64,000 nucleotides of DNA from Westiellopsis prolifica IICB1 (GTDB taxonomy: Bacteria > Cyanobacteriota > Cyanobacteriia > Cyanobacteriales > Nostocaceae): contig NZ_NAPS01000005.1 in NCBI RefSeq assembly GCF_004323185.1, positions 17,791 through 81,790 of the forward strand. The letters run 5' to 3'. The position numbers were made by a program, and so were the translations under genes. Below the pieces are notes generated by a model. That model was not told the origin of the DNA. It did not search any database and was given only the letters and a program-made list of their open reading frames with translations. Shown here piece by piece: positions 33,754 to 43,281 of this stretch; the stretch's first letter is position 1; each line of letters begins with the position of its first letter.

Positions 33754-35388
33754 TCAATCGCAGTTCCACTTCCAAGAGGTAACGTTGGTAAGTATTGAAC
33801 CTGTATAGTTTTTGTTTGTACTGTCTTGTTTGCCAAGGTCTAAACAGCTATTCACAAAGTAAGTTTGGTCGGGACTAACCAGCCAAGCGGACGCAGCATC
33901 GCCTTTGGTAGTGATTCCTGTTTGACCGTCCCACTGTACCTTTTGCCAAAATAATCTTGCTTCGGTCTCTGAGGCTGCTGTCATACCTTTGTCAAGATTT
34001 TGGTCAACGGTAGGGTTAGCATAGTAACCAGGATTTTGCCAGTTACCTCGCGCTGCCGAACTGTGGTAGAGGTTGTACACTATTAAGGGATCATAGGTGT
34101 TTAATCCATAGAGAATTACATCACTGTGCAATCGGTGTCCAATTTCTTTCCAACTTCTGCCTTCCGCATTGACTTGAATACCGATTGGTTTGAGCATTTG
34201 TGCTACAGCTAATGCTAGTCCTTGGCGGACGCTATCATTAGCAGGGTAGAGAATGCTAAATTCGGCTTTTAATCCTTTTTTTTCTAAAATGCCATCGCCG
34301 TTATTGTCCTGCCAGCCTGCTGCGGTGAGAATCTGTTTAGCTTTGTTAGCATCAGCATCGGGGATTGCAGCTTTGGCTTCTTCCCAAGGCATACCACTGA
34401 CTGGAGTATAGGCAGGAGAACCATAGCCTTCGAGAATAGCATCAACTAACACCTGTCGATTAATAGCATAGTTAACTGCTTGACGAATTGCTGGATCTGC
34501 GGTTACGTCATTGCCAATGGAGTATCCTTGAGAAGTTTTCTTGCCTGTGTTGGGGATATAAGGAAGCATCAATCCGGCATGACCATCGCTTTTGTGAGCG
34601 TACAACTTCATCCCGGAAATCTGCTGAATTGCAAGTGATGGGGGAATACGCGCTACATCAACTCTACCCGCCTTCGCCGCAGCCAAGGTTGCATCTTCAA
34701 GAGTTAAAAGAATCACCAACCGTTTAATATTAGGTGACGTTCCGTAGTAGTAAGGGTTGGCTTCAGCAATAATCTGTTCGCCAGGATTCCATTGCACTAA
34801 GCGATAGGGGCCAGAACCAATGGGATTACGGAAGTAGTTTTTGTTATGGGCGTGTTTTGGTACAATTCCCAAGTTTGCTATTTGATTGATAAAAGTAATC
34901 CGAGGCTGCTTGAGGTGTAATTCAACTTCGTAATTTCCCTTGACAACCGCTTTGTCTAATAATGACAAATCTACCAATCCGCCACTCTCTTTAGTATGGT
35001 TGAATGTGTAGGCGATATCTTCGGCGGTGAGGGGTTGACCATCCGAAAAGCGGACATCTTCACGGATTTTGAATCTCCAGATTTTGCGATCGCTACTAAT
35101 AGTGTAGTTTTGAGCAAGGTCATTTACCAGTTCTAGATTTTCGTTACGGCGCAGTAGTGTACTTTGAAACAATGGAGGTCCGTAATAATTCCAGCCCATA
35201 GTTGGGTCGAACCCCTTGTCATCAAAATCTTCCCATGAAAGAGCCAGCACAATCTCATCTTTTGTTGTCACAGGTGGACTTGAGGAAACTTGACTACAAG
35301 CAGTTAATACTTGTACTAGTAGCAGTCCCCATAATGAATACCGCAGTTTTATGCTAAAGGTTTTAATCTTGGATAGATTCAAAATCAC
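33754..35388 (-). CDS. Periplasmic substrate-binding lipoprotein, family 5
   Basis: 544 aa. A lipobox (VLTACSQ, lipidated at C31) follows a hydrophobic leader. Family-5 features: DKGFDPTMGWNYYGPPLFQ, DVRFSDGQPLTAEDIAYTF, GSGPYRLVQWNPGEQI and the C-terminal lobe. This family binds peptides, nickel complexes or opines; which one is not readable by eye. It heads the five-gene importer operon. The TonB-dependent receptor further right may supply its outer-membrane partner. Confidence 0.85.
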   Translation of the reverse strand: MILNLSKIKTFSIKLRYSLWGLLLVQVLTACSQVSSSPPVTTKDEIVLALSWEDFDDKGFDPTMGWNYYGPPLFQSTLLRRNENLELVNDLAQNYTISSDRKIWRFKIREDVRFSDGQPLTAEDIAYTFNHTKESGGLVDLSLLDKAVVKGNYEVELHLKQPRITFINQIANLGIVPKHAHNKNYFRNPIGSGPYRLVQWNPGEQIIAEANPYYYGTSPNIKRLVILLTLEDATLAAAKAGRVDVARIPPSLAIQQISGMKLYAHKSDGHAGLMLPYIPNTGKKTSQGYSIGNDVTADPAIRQAVNYAINRQVLVDAILEGYGSPAYTPVSGMPWEEAKAAIPDADANKAKQILTAAGWQDNNGDGILEKKGLKAEFSILYPANDSVRQGLALAVAQMLKPIGIQVNAEGRSWKEIGHRLHSDVILYGLNTYDPLIVYNLYHSSAARGNWQNPGYYANPTVDQNLDKGMTAASETEARLFWQKVQWDGQTGITTKGDAASAWLVSPDQTYFVNSCLDLGKQDSTNKNYTGSILTNVTSWKWNCD

Positions 35389-35498
35389 TGTGATTTTACC
35401 GTAAGGATATAAAAATGTCTATTTGATAATACTTAACATTAAGTTAAAACTGGAGCGCTATTGGGTAGGCTGAAAGACACATCAATCAATCAATGAGA

Positions 35499-35518
35499 CC
35501 TCGCCCTTAAGGGCGGGG
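35499..35518. terminator. GC-rich hairpin overlapping the GMC gene stop
   Basis: CCTCGCCC-TTAA-GGGCGGGG, 8-bp stem with one G-T pair. Its right part contains the stop codon of the GMC oxidoreductase. It could terminate transcription from the right. Hairpins with CGCCCTTAAGGGCG are also common at the right end of IS200/IS605-type elements, so a transposon relic is possible. Confidence 0.5.
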
Positions 35519-36964
35519 TTTAACAATATGTTTGATGTGATCGGCTAGCCTAATTGCCAAAGCAACAATAGTCAGTGTGGGATTAGCTGAACCGCCAGTG
35601 GAAAATACTGAAGATCCAGCTACGTACAAGTTACTAATCCCATGTACTCGACAGTTTTCATCAACAACACCCTGTTTGGGATCTATATGCATACGTGTAG
35701 TCCCCATTTGATGATCCCCCCCTGTTAAAGGTCCCCCATTTCCCAATATTTGAGGAGGCCAAGATTGATCATCTTCGCAGAGATCAATTTTCATCTGACC
35801 AATTCCAGCACGACGAAGCTCTTTGTCGATAACTTGTTGCGAACAGAGAATTGTACGTTTATGAATTAAGCTTAGTTGCAAATTTAGTCTCGCTCTATTT
35901 ACGCCTAGCTTATCCTTCTCGCGACTAAGAGTAATGCGATTGTTTGGATCGGGAGCTTGCTCTAACATAGTTAAAACCGGGAAAGTTAAAGGTTGAGGAG
36001 AAGGCAAAAGTGTAGCAGTGTAGTTAAGTAACTTTTCTTTCTTTTGTAATTCTTGAGAAATACCTAAGCCTACTGTCACTCCATAAGACTTTCCGCTTTC
36101 CTGTGCGTACAAAAGTGGATAATGATTTTGTCTTGAGATGGTGATGCTACCAGAACCATGAAGATGCGGATGCTCCATGAAAAACCGCCCGACAATATCA
36201 TGTTGATTGCCTAAACCAGCACTTTGGATTTTGTTAGATGCTAATAAGAGGCGTGGATTCTCAATTCCTCCCATTGCTAAAATAAAAAACAGCGAACTGA
36301 CCCAAAACTTTTTTCCATTCATGCATAAAACTCTAACTCTGGTAACAGATTGACCAGTATCATTTGTTTCAATATCTACTACGTTTGCATGAAGATAAGC
36401 ATATATATTCTTCGCACACTTAATTTCCTCTCGGTAAGCTTTCCCAAATGATAGTGGTGGTGTAGTAATTTGCCAAACTGTTGTAACTAATAGATTTTCA
36501 TTAAATGGAAGTAACTGTAATTTAGCATCTCCTATATCTTTGATTAAATTTGCAGGAACGTAATTATCAAAATGACCGAGCTGACAAACTTTTTGAGCGC
36601 GATGATAGTATGGAATTAGCTCCTGCTTTTTAAAGGGCCAGCCGCTGTGAGGAACCCAGGAACGATATTCAAAGTCAATCTCGTCAAGTGGTCGGCACCA
36701 TGAAGACCAAAGATTAGTATTGCCACCAAAAGAGCGGCAATAAGCCATATGCTTCAAATAGGGAAATCCAACATCCTCACCTTTAGACAAAGATTGTGTA
36801 TCTTCATCAGGTTCTAGTCCTCCACTTTCGAGAAGGCAGACGCGATATGATGATTTGTCTAAAAATTCTTTTGCTAATGTAATCCCCGCTGCTCCAGCTC
36901 CCACAATACAGATATCATAATCTACAACTGTGTTCTCTGTGATTTCTAGCGCATCAACGATCAA
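35507..36964 (-). CDS. GMC-type FAD oxidoreductase
   Basis: 485 aa. FAD-binding GAGAAGITLA at residues about 22-31, substrate-domain GGNTNLWSSWCRPL, and the GMC C-terminal HQMGTTRMH and NPTLTIVALAIRLADHI. GMC enzymes oxidise sugars, alcohols or choline-like substrates. It lies between an ABC importer and a glycosyltransferase fusion, so a sugar or modified glycan alcohol is a plausible substrate. No signal peptide. Confidence 0.82.
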   Translation of the reverse strand: MIVDALEITENTVVDYDICIVGAGAAGITLAKEFLDKSSYRVCLLESGGLEPDEDTQSLSKGEDVGFPYLKHMAYCRSFGGNTNLWSSWCRPLDEIDFEYRSWVPHSGWPFKKQELIPYYHRAQKVCQLGHFDNYVPANLIKDIGDAKLQLLPFNENLLVTTVWQITTPPLSFGKAYREEIKCAKNIYAYLHANVVDIETNDTGQSVTRVRVLCMNGKKFWVSSLFFILAMGGIENPRLLLASNKIQSAGLGNQHDIVGRFFMEHPHLHGSGSITISRQNHYPLLYAQESGKSYGVTVGLGISQELQKKEKLLNYTATLLPSPQPLTFPVLTMLEQAPDPNNRITLSREKDKLGVNRARLNLQLSLIHKRTILCSQQVIDKELRRAGIGQMKIDLCEDDQSWPPQILGNGGPLTGGDHQMGTTRMHIDPKQGVVDENCRVHGISNLYVAGSSVFSTGGSANPTLTIVALAIRLADHIKHIVKPRP

Positions 36965-37089
36965 GGATAAACCTCCTAAAGTTCAAACTTATACATTGTT
37001 AACTTAATCTTGTGCCTGATTCTGTTTGTTTATAGCAGCTATATGGAGCTGCTTATTCTTGTTACCAATAGCTAGCTGAATTCATATTG

Positions 37090-40000
37090 CTAACCTTTCA
37101 AAGGACTGAGCTTTTTCACAAAATTATCTAAGCTATCTGAACCTTCAACTTCAATGCGAGGTAGTGCTAGTAGAGAGTCCTGAAAACTGCTACGACCTGA
37201 TTGACAGGACAAACCAAAAACGTAGCCACAAGCTCCAATTAAATGTTCAATTACCGAAGCGACATCACCATATGGATATGCAAAAGCTTTAATAGGTACT
37301 CCCAACTCTCGTTGCAAAATTGTTTGCGATCGCACACCTTCGCGTACAATCTCTACAGATGATAAGGAAGTGAGATGGCGATGGCTAACTGAATGAGAGC
37401 CAAACTCAACTCCCTCTTTTTGGAGTTGCTTAATTTGTTCCCAGTTTAGTAAGGGTATATCCTCGCCATAAGCGCTGTCCCAAACATTAGTCTTTCCAAC
37501 TAAATCCGCGACCAAAAAAACTATAGCTGAAAAGCCATAGCGTTTCAATAGAGGCCAAGCATAGGTAAAGAAATCTAAGTAGCCATCATCAAAAGTGATG
37601 AGTACTGCCCTTCCTGGAAGCGGTTTTTCTGCTACCATAGCTACGCGCCATTCTTCTAGGCTAATGCTATAGAATTCAGCATCCTGTAGAAAACGCAACT
37701 GCTCTTCAAAAGCTTCAAGAGTTACCCTTAAACTAGGTATTTTTGATGAACTGCTGGGGGCTACCCGATGGTACATCAAAATTGGTAACTCTAGAGTATG
37801 AGTGATAGCAGACACTTTGGGGGTAGTGCGTTGGGGTAGCCCACCTTGCCATAGCACTTCTTCCACAACACTAGGTATGGGCAGTACAGGCTGTGGCAAC
37901 TCAATTATTTCTGAAAGTGGTCTTTCTTGAGCTGAACCATTGTGCAACTCTCTTTGGAAGAGCTGAACTCGGTACAAAGGAGTGTGGATTTCTTTAACGA
38001 GGTAAAGAGCTGGAATTGAATTGAATGTTTCACCAATCACTTTTGCACCAAAGTGATGATCCCAGTTAAAACCAGTGCGATCAGGCTCATCGACAACAAG
38101 ATTGGCATGGGCGGTGAGAAAGTAACCACCAGGCTTAAGCGCATCGACAAATCTATGAGCGACTATTTGCAAGTCTTTCTTGTCACCCACAAAGTAAAGA
38201 ACCTCACTACAGACAATCAGATCAAAACAACCAGGAAGAGGGTCTTTAATAAAATCGAGATGCATGAAACTAATATTTTCCAGTCCGGTACAGCGTTCAG
38301 CAGCACGATTTAAAGCAATCTGGGAAATATCTGCGGCAATTAAGTTATCGACTAAAGGAGCTAGTTGCTTTGTAAACAGACCTTCTGCACAAGCAAGCTC
38401 AAGAGCTCGTTCAATCTGAACAGGTGGCAAAAGAGAAAGAGTTTGCTCATACTTTGTCTGTTCATATGGGCTTTCGTAATTCCAAGGGTCTGGATTTATA
38501 GCATAGATTGTCTCGAATACTCCCCGGTCATGATTTTTAGTACACTTCACTTTAAATGAATCCAAAGTGGTTGTTACCATTGCAGACCGCCACTGAGTTA
38601 TGGACGAATGTAGAATCAGATCTGGTGTATAAAGCACCCATTCTAATTTTTGTTTGAGTTGGGGAGATATTTGAACTAATGTTTCATTGGAAACTAGAGC
38701 AGCATCAGTTAACTCATCAATAGCTTTTGTCGGAAGCATTGCCCAGCGAGAAGCACTACTACCTATTGGCTCCATAGTCCGACAACCAATTACCACTGCC
38801 TTTTTTCTTAAGGATAAAATTGGGTTTAGAGCTTTAGCTGTGCCTGAAACCAGACCAGGTACAAATGCTTCTATCTCAGAGTTGTCTTGATTTCTTCGTT
38901 TGGCTGTAACTTCGACTAAGCGGTCTCGGAGCGGTATTTTCTCTGTAAGGGATCTGCCAAGCAAGCCTTCCCGAACAGCGGCTCGACATAGTTCAAACCC
39001 GCTCTCCAAAAGTATTGTAGAGCGCAATTTTTGAGCGCTGACAATACCCGATTGAACAGGCATTATGAAGCCTCCAATTACCGCCCCACCTACTGTGACA
39101 ACAATATTTAGAGAGTTACCAGAAACCTCTACATCAAACAACTCATCGCTAACTTCAACTACTAGACAGTCATTTACGACTAGGCGTTTTGTAGTTTCTT
39201 TTTGTACTGTATTTTGCTGATAGAAAACATTTTGAGACCAGTCTGAATATCCCCAAATTTCCTGTAAAAATACTGTCCAGCCGACTTTTTCATGAGCTTG
39301 TGTCCAAAATTGCTCTCCTTCGGGTAATCCATCTGCAAGGCACAGATTATCTCGCTGGATTGCCAAGCCTTCAAGCTCCTTTTTAATGTTGAAGTCGGGG
39401 TAAATCACGTGCTCAAAAAAGCGACCGAGAATTGGCCAAGCAAACTTGGCTGCGATCGCATCGCCCAGAACACGACCAAAAACTATGCCATCAAAAACTG
39501 GTAATTCCAAGATTCCTAGCCATTCTCCCTCTAGTTCAATTGTGCAATGTAGGCGTTCGGTTGAAGAAGGAGTCAACAAGTCCTGAATCGGCTCTGTCAC
39601 CTCTACTCGAATAGCGTGGGTATTACCAACAGTTACAGGTCGTACTTTTACTGCATCCTCTAAGATGATGCGTTCCATATGGGGACGCGCACGATGAACC
39701 AGCCCAGTCGCGCTTAAGTGATTTTCCAGAGCTGTTAAGAAGTCGTTGATCGGTGCTTCTAGATTTTGCCAGAATTTGTGATACTCAGATAGTGGTGGGC
39801 ATGTGGGCAATGGTAAAGCATAAAGTATTGATCTAACATTGCCTACAGACAAAAGTTCCGGATTGCGAATATCTTGAATCCAATCAAGTAGCGGACGGGC
39901 GTCTTCACCAGAACCTAGAGCTAGTCCAGCACAATAGCAGAGCCAGTTGAGTTTAGCACTAGAAAGGCGATCTATTGGTTGCCCATTGACATAATCGGGA

Positions 40001-40719
40001 TGGGGGTTTTGTACTCTCGGATCGGGCCCATGTCCTTGAGTAATCACCTGAAAACCATCAATCAGCAATTGCAGTGCATTAGTCGAACTGGAGTCAGTTC
40101 GGATGCGATAATGTGCCAGTACTTCACTAGTTTCACTAAAGTGAGTACCAGTCCGCGCAATTCGTTGCCACAAATCCCAATCTTCACAGGTACGGAGCAT
40201 CGGGTTAAAACTCCCGACTGCTTGCACAAGCGATCGCCGGACAATACAGGTATGGATAGCCATTGGACCACTTTGAGCCAATGCAGGAAACAGATCATCT
40301 TTGAATGAACTTGAAACTACTGGACCATATTGTTTGCGTTCAGAAGTTACTCGCATCCAGCAGCAGCGAACAGCATCTTGTTTGGGGTCTGAGCTAAGGA
40401 TGGTTGTCAACTGTTCTAGGTGTAGGGGCAAAATCCAATCGTCAGCATCAAGAAATAGTAACCAGTCGAATTGTGCTAAATCAATACCAGTATTTCGAGC
40501 AGCGCTCACTCCCATATGTGGTTGACTCACTACACGCATCCGAGAGTCCTGTTTTGCGAAACTTGCGACTATAGCAGCTGTTTCGTCGCTAGAGCCATCA
40601 TTAATAACAATGACTTCCCAGTTTGAAAAAGTTTGTTCACAAACGGATTCGAGAGTTTCTGCAATTGTTTTCGCTGCATTATAAGCAGGGATAATTACGG
40701 ATACACCTGAGCTAGTCAT
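37090..40719 (-). CDS. Three-domain protein: GT2 glycosyltransferase, methyltransferase, NodB-like deacetylase
   Basis: 1209 aa. Residues about 1-215 are a GT2-type glycosyltransferase (SVIIPAYNAAKTIAETLESV; DxD as LFLDADDW). A long middle part (about 220-720) has no recognisable fold. About 730-910 is a NodS-like SAM methyltransferase (DPWNYESPYEQTKYEQTL; ALELACAEGLFT; LIVCSEVLYFV). About 975-1209 is a NodB/polysaccharide deacetylase (PILMYHRVAP; TFDDGYLDFF; HSVSHRHLT; AYPYG), with the metal-binding aspartate and histidine pattern. The domain set parallels NodC-NodS-NodB of nodulation-factor synthesis in one chain, although the GT2 could equally act on surface polysaccharide. No membrane segments, so likely cytoplasmic. 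Confidence 0.85.
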   Translation of the reverse strand: MTSSGVSVIIPAYNAAKTIAETLESVCEQTFSNWEVIVINDGSSDETAAIVASFAKQDSRMRVVSQPHMGVSAARNTGIDLAQFDWLLFLDADDWILPLHLEQLTTILSSDPKQDAVRCCWMRVTSERKQYGPVVSSSFKDDLFPALAQSGPMAIHTCIVRRSLVQAVGSFNPMLRTCEDWDLWQRIARTGTHFSETSEVLAHYRIRTDSSSTNALQLLIDGFQVITQGHGPDPRVQNPHPDYVNGQPIDRLSSAKLNWLCYCAGLALGSGEDARPLLDWIQDIRNPELLSVGNVRSILYALPLPTCPPLSEYHKFWQNLEAPINDFLTALENHLSATGLVHRARPHMERIILEDAVKVRPVTVGNTHAIRVEVTEPIQDLLTPSSTERLHCTIELEGEWLGILELPVFDGIVFGRVLGDAIAAKFAWPILGRFFEHVIYPDFNIKKELEGLAIQRDNLCLADGLPEGEQFWTQAHEKVGWTVFLQEIWGYSDWSQNVFYQQNTVQKETTKRLVVNDCLVVEVSDELFDVEVSGNSLNIVVTVGGAVIGGFIMPVQSGIVSAQKLRSTILLESGFELCRAAVREGLLGRSLTEKIPLRDRLVEVTAKRRNQDNSEIEAFVPGLVSGTAKALNPILSLRKKAVVIGCRTMEPIGSSASRWAMLPTKAIDELTDAALVSNETLVQISPQLKQKLEWVLYTPDLILHSSITQWRSAMVTTTLDSFKVKCTKNHDRGVFETIYAINPDPWNYESPYEQTKYEQTLSLLPPVQIERALELACAEGLFTKQLAPLVDNLIAADISQIALNRAAERCTGLENISFMHLDFIKDPLPGCFDLIVCSEVLYFVGDKKDLQIVAHRFVDALKPGGYFLTAHANLVVDEPDRTGFNWDHHFGAKVIGETFNSIPALYLVKEIHTPLYRVQLFQRELHNGSAQERPLSEIIELPQPVLPIPSVVEEVLWQGGLPQRTTPKVSAITHTLELPILMYHRVAPSSSSKIPSLRVTLEAFEEQLRFLQDAEFYSISLEEWRVAMVAEKPLPGRAVLITFDDGYLDFFTYAWPLLKRYGFSAIVFLVADLVGKTNVWDSAYGEDIPLLNWEQIKQLQKEGVEFGSHSVSHRHLTSLSSVEIVREGVRSQTILQRELGVPIKAFAYPYGDVASVIEHLIGACGYVFGLSCQSGRSSFQDSLLALPRIEVEGSDSLDNFVKKLSPLKG

Positions 40720-40794
40720 ATAAATAAATGCCCTCTCAAATTTTGGCGTTGCCGATTAAGAGTATGAATTTAGTCTCTAGATCCGTATCATCTA

Positions 40795-40875
40795 TCATTT
40801 CTGACTCGTCTTAGGATCTAACAAAGCACACAGACTTGCACCCAAAATATCAAAGGTTTTGACTGCCAACTCCAC
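40795..40875 (-). pseudogene. Relic of a second DppC/NikC-type permease tail
   Basis: The reverse strand reads ELAVKTFDILGASLCALL and DPKTSQK, then a stop, matching the last residues (LFDILGASLRSLLDPKTSQE) of the permease at 31877-32767. Nothing of the remaining gene is left. It shows that a second copy of this importer once lay here. Confidence 0.75.
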
Positions 40876-40919
40876 ATAACCAGTACCAAAATCTTTGGTT
40901 CAACCTAATTTTTTTATAG

Positions 40920-42296
40920 TTAGTTAAGTAATTTAGCATCTTCTAATATTTTCGTTATATATTTCATTGCCTTACCAGAGCCTTCTATTTCCCTAAATTT
41001 ATTGCCCCATGCTTCTAATCGTTGTTTCAACAATAAATCATTTGCTACTGTTTCAACTAAATCATTTATGAGCTTTGCAGATACATTTTTAATATCAGCA
41101 ACCACACCTAGACCATGATATTCAACTCTTTCTGCATTTGCTGGTTGGTCAGCCCATACAGGAAATATTATCATTGGCACTTCATAAAATATACATTCCT
41201 TAACAGTATGTATTCCTCCTGCTATTATTGCTAAAGATGCTCTTTTAATAAGTTCTAATTGTGGTGCATTGTTAACAATTATTACGTTAGCAGGAACGAA
41301 ATAAAAATTTTCAACACTAATATAAGTACCTACTGATAATACTAATTGGTATTCCTTGGTCAGTGACATAGCATCAATTACAGCCTGAAAAAAATATTTT
41401 ATTTTTTCTATACCTAAAGCTTGAATAGTTCCCGCAGTGGTTCCCAAAGTACAATAAATCAGTGATTTGTCCCGATCCAGCTTATACCATGAAAAAGGAA
41501 CTTCTTTTCTTTGCAAATCTATTGAAGCTTCAGCATAATAGCATCTTTCTCTTGAGGAATTAGGTAAATCTAAATCTTCTGGGCACAAAAATAGATGTGG
41601 TAATTGAAATGGAAGACTTTGAGAAAAATCCAATAATTCTAGAGGTACTTTAGTGTTAATAGCCAATTTTCTGATAATATTTTTAACATTTAAATCGATA
41701 CCCATAAAATAAGTAATTTGTTTTTTTATTTTTTCTATAAAATCTTTGATATGATATTTAATAGTAAAATTAACTTCTTGAAAATTAAAATCTTGAGATA
41801 AATATATATCTGTTTTTTCTTGTTTAATTGTATTTGGTGGTGGTAAGAATATAAACATATCTGTCAAATAAATACTTGGAATTTTACATTGATGAGCTAT
41901 TAACCCCAATAAGCTAGAGTAGAGTGGCGCACATGTGCTTATAATTAGTAAATCAGGATTAACTTCTTTTAGTATTGTGTATATTTCCTGATTTTCTCCT
42001 TTAAAAAAGGAGTGAATAAAAGTTTTAAAGTATTTTAGGTATTTTAATTGCTCTATTAACAATCTTATTCCTGTAAACTTTATGTGATTAATTTCTATCT
42101 GCCGAAGAAATCCCTTAGGAAACCATTTTTCTAGAATTGGTATAAATGTAAAGCCGTGTATAACTGAATTATTTTCAGAATCTGGTATCCCTAAATAACA
42201 CACTTGGTGACCAAGAGATTTTAAGTTTTTTGCTAGTTTCAAGCTACCATTAAATTCGCCCTGCAAATGCCAAATACAAAATACAATTTTTACCAT
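40920..42296 (-). CDS. GT1-family glycosyltransferase (UGT/MGT-like)
   Basis: 458 aa. N-terminal Rossmann-like start VKIVFCIWHLQGEF; C-terminal donor-binding signature NNAPQLELIKRASLAIIAGGIHTVKECIFYEVPMIIFP with the following WADQPANAERV. GT1 enzymes transfer a nucleotide-activated sugar to a small molecule. The gene is AT-rich compared with its neighbours (many AAA/TTT runs), which may indicate transfer. A lipopeptide or surface-glycan acceptor is plausible. Confidence 0.82.
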   Translation of the reverse strand: MVKIVFCIWHLQGEFNGSLKLAKNLKSLGHQVCYLGIPDSENNSVIHGFTFIPILEKWFPKGFLRQIEINHIKFTGIRLLIEQLKYLKYFKTFIHSFFKGENQEIYTILKEVNPDLLIISTCAPLYSSLLGLIAHQCKIPSIYLTDMFIFLPPPNTIKQEKTDIYLSQDFNFQEVNFTIKYHIKDFIEKIKKQITYFMGIDLNVKNIIRKLAINTKVPLELLDFSQSLPFQLPHLFLCPEDLDLPNSSRERCYYAEASIDLQRKEVPFSWYKLDRDKSLIYCTLGTTAGTIQALGIEKIKYFFQAVIDAMSLTKEYQLVLSVGTYISVENFYFVPANVIIVNNAPQLELIKRASLAIIAGGIHTVKECIFYEVPMIIFPVWADQPANAERVEYHGLGVVADIKNVSAKLINDLVETVANDLLLKQRLEAWGNKFREIEGSGKAMKYITKILEDAKLLN

Positions 42297-42352
42297 AATT
42301 AAAATTAAATTGCTACTATTTTCAGTTCAGTTTCAATGATTTTGAATTTAAT

Positions 42353-42469
42353 AGGACTTACGCACACTCTACGCATTCTCGGCGTTCTTGGCGTCTTGGC
42401 GGTACCCTTCGGGAAGCCGCTTCGCGTCTACGATAAATTAAGATTTTTGGCAATTTTTGCGTAAGTCCT
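42353..42469. repeat. MITE-like element A with nested small repeat
   Basis: Terminal inverted repeats AGGACTTACGCA / TGCGTAAGTCCT, 117 nt in total. It matches the element at 46857-46947 closely, except that ACCCTTCGGGAAGCCGCTTC plus nine further bases are inserted at 42404-42432 in place of 3 nt. The insert is the same small repeat core as in the GIY-YIG-like gene. Confidence 0.85.
42404..42432. repeat. Small dispersed repeat nested in MITE-like element A
   Basis: About 29 nt with the palindromic CCCTTCGGGAAG start and the GCTTCGCGTCTACG tail; absent from the sister element at 46857. Confidence 0.75.
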
Positions 42470-42547
42470 GTTTAATACTAATACTCCAAATAATTGGAGT
42501 TATATATCCTGAGTTTTTGCCTTCTGAAGTAGTTATATGTTGCCTTA

Positions 42548-43278
42548 TTATAAAGAAGTGATATTAGATGATAAATAGCGATCCAAAATTTCAATCGCTC
42601 GTATCACACCATTTTCTGCTTGAATCTTTTTGCCCATAGCTGCTACACGAGCCTGCATAGCTTTATCATTAATAACGGCTTGAATTGCATCTGCTAGCAC
42701 TCCATCTGACAGTTGCTTTTGCCGAATTGGTCGCAATCCTAAACCTAAGTCTGCTACCCGATGACTCCAGAAAAAGTGATCGTGACCGTAGGGAATGCTA
42801 ATTACTGGCACACCAGCACGAATGCTATTTATAGTTGTTCCACCACCACCATGATGAACAACAGCTATCATTTGTGGAAATAGCCATTCATGGGGTATTG
42901 ATTCTTTGATAGTGAACACCTCGTCTGGTAATTCGTAATCCCAGAGGTCTTCATCCAATACTTGCACGCGTCGGAACCTTGACAAACACGCCAGAATGCT
43001 GGTAAAAAGCTGTCCTCAATTGGCTCCAACAGGCTACTATGACCGTAGATAGTGCTGAAAGGGATATGGTTTATACCTATAAAAGATGAACTTTTTCTTG
43101 CTGTCCAAGCATTACAGTCTAAAGGAACGAAGTTAATACCATAGCTGCAAACAAATTCCTTATACCAGGGTTGAGTAGCTAACCACACAGTATGATTGGT
43201 TCGTTGTAATCCCAAACTCAAAGCGATGTAAGGACGAACATCACCATGAGAACCCCATGCAACAATTGTTATGTTCAT
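42548..43278 (-). pseudogene. GT1 glycosyltransferase, internally deleted and frameshifted
   Basis: The first 90 residues from 43278 (MNITIVAWGSHGDVRPYIALSLGL) and the last 120 (PHEWLFPQMIAVVHHGGGGT... to NITSL, in another frame to 42548) are the two ends of one GT1 enzyme of normal length about 420. Roughly 170 residues are missing between and the frame shifts near 42985. The donor-binding HHGGGGTTINSIRAGVPVI is intact but cannot be joined to the N-terminus. The start lies only 3 nt after the TonB-receptor gene, so it was co-transcribed with it. Confidence 0.8.
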
Positions 43279-43281
43279 AGA

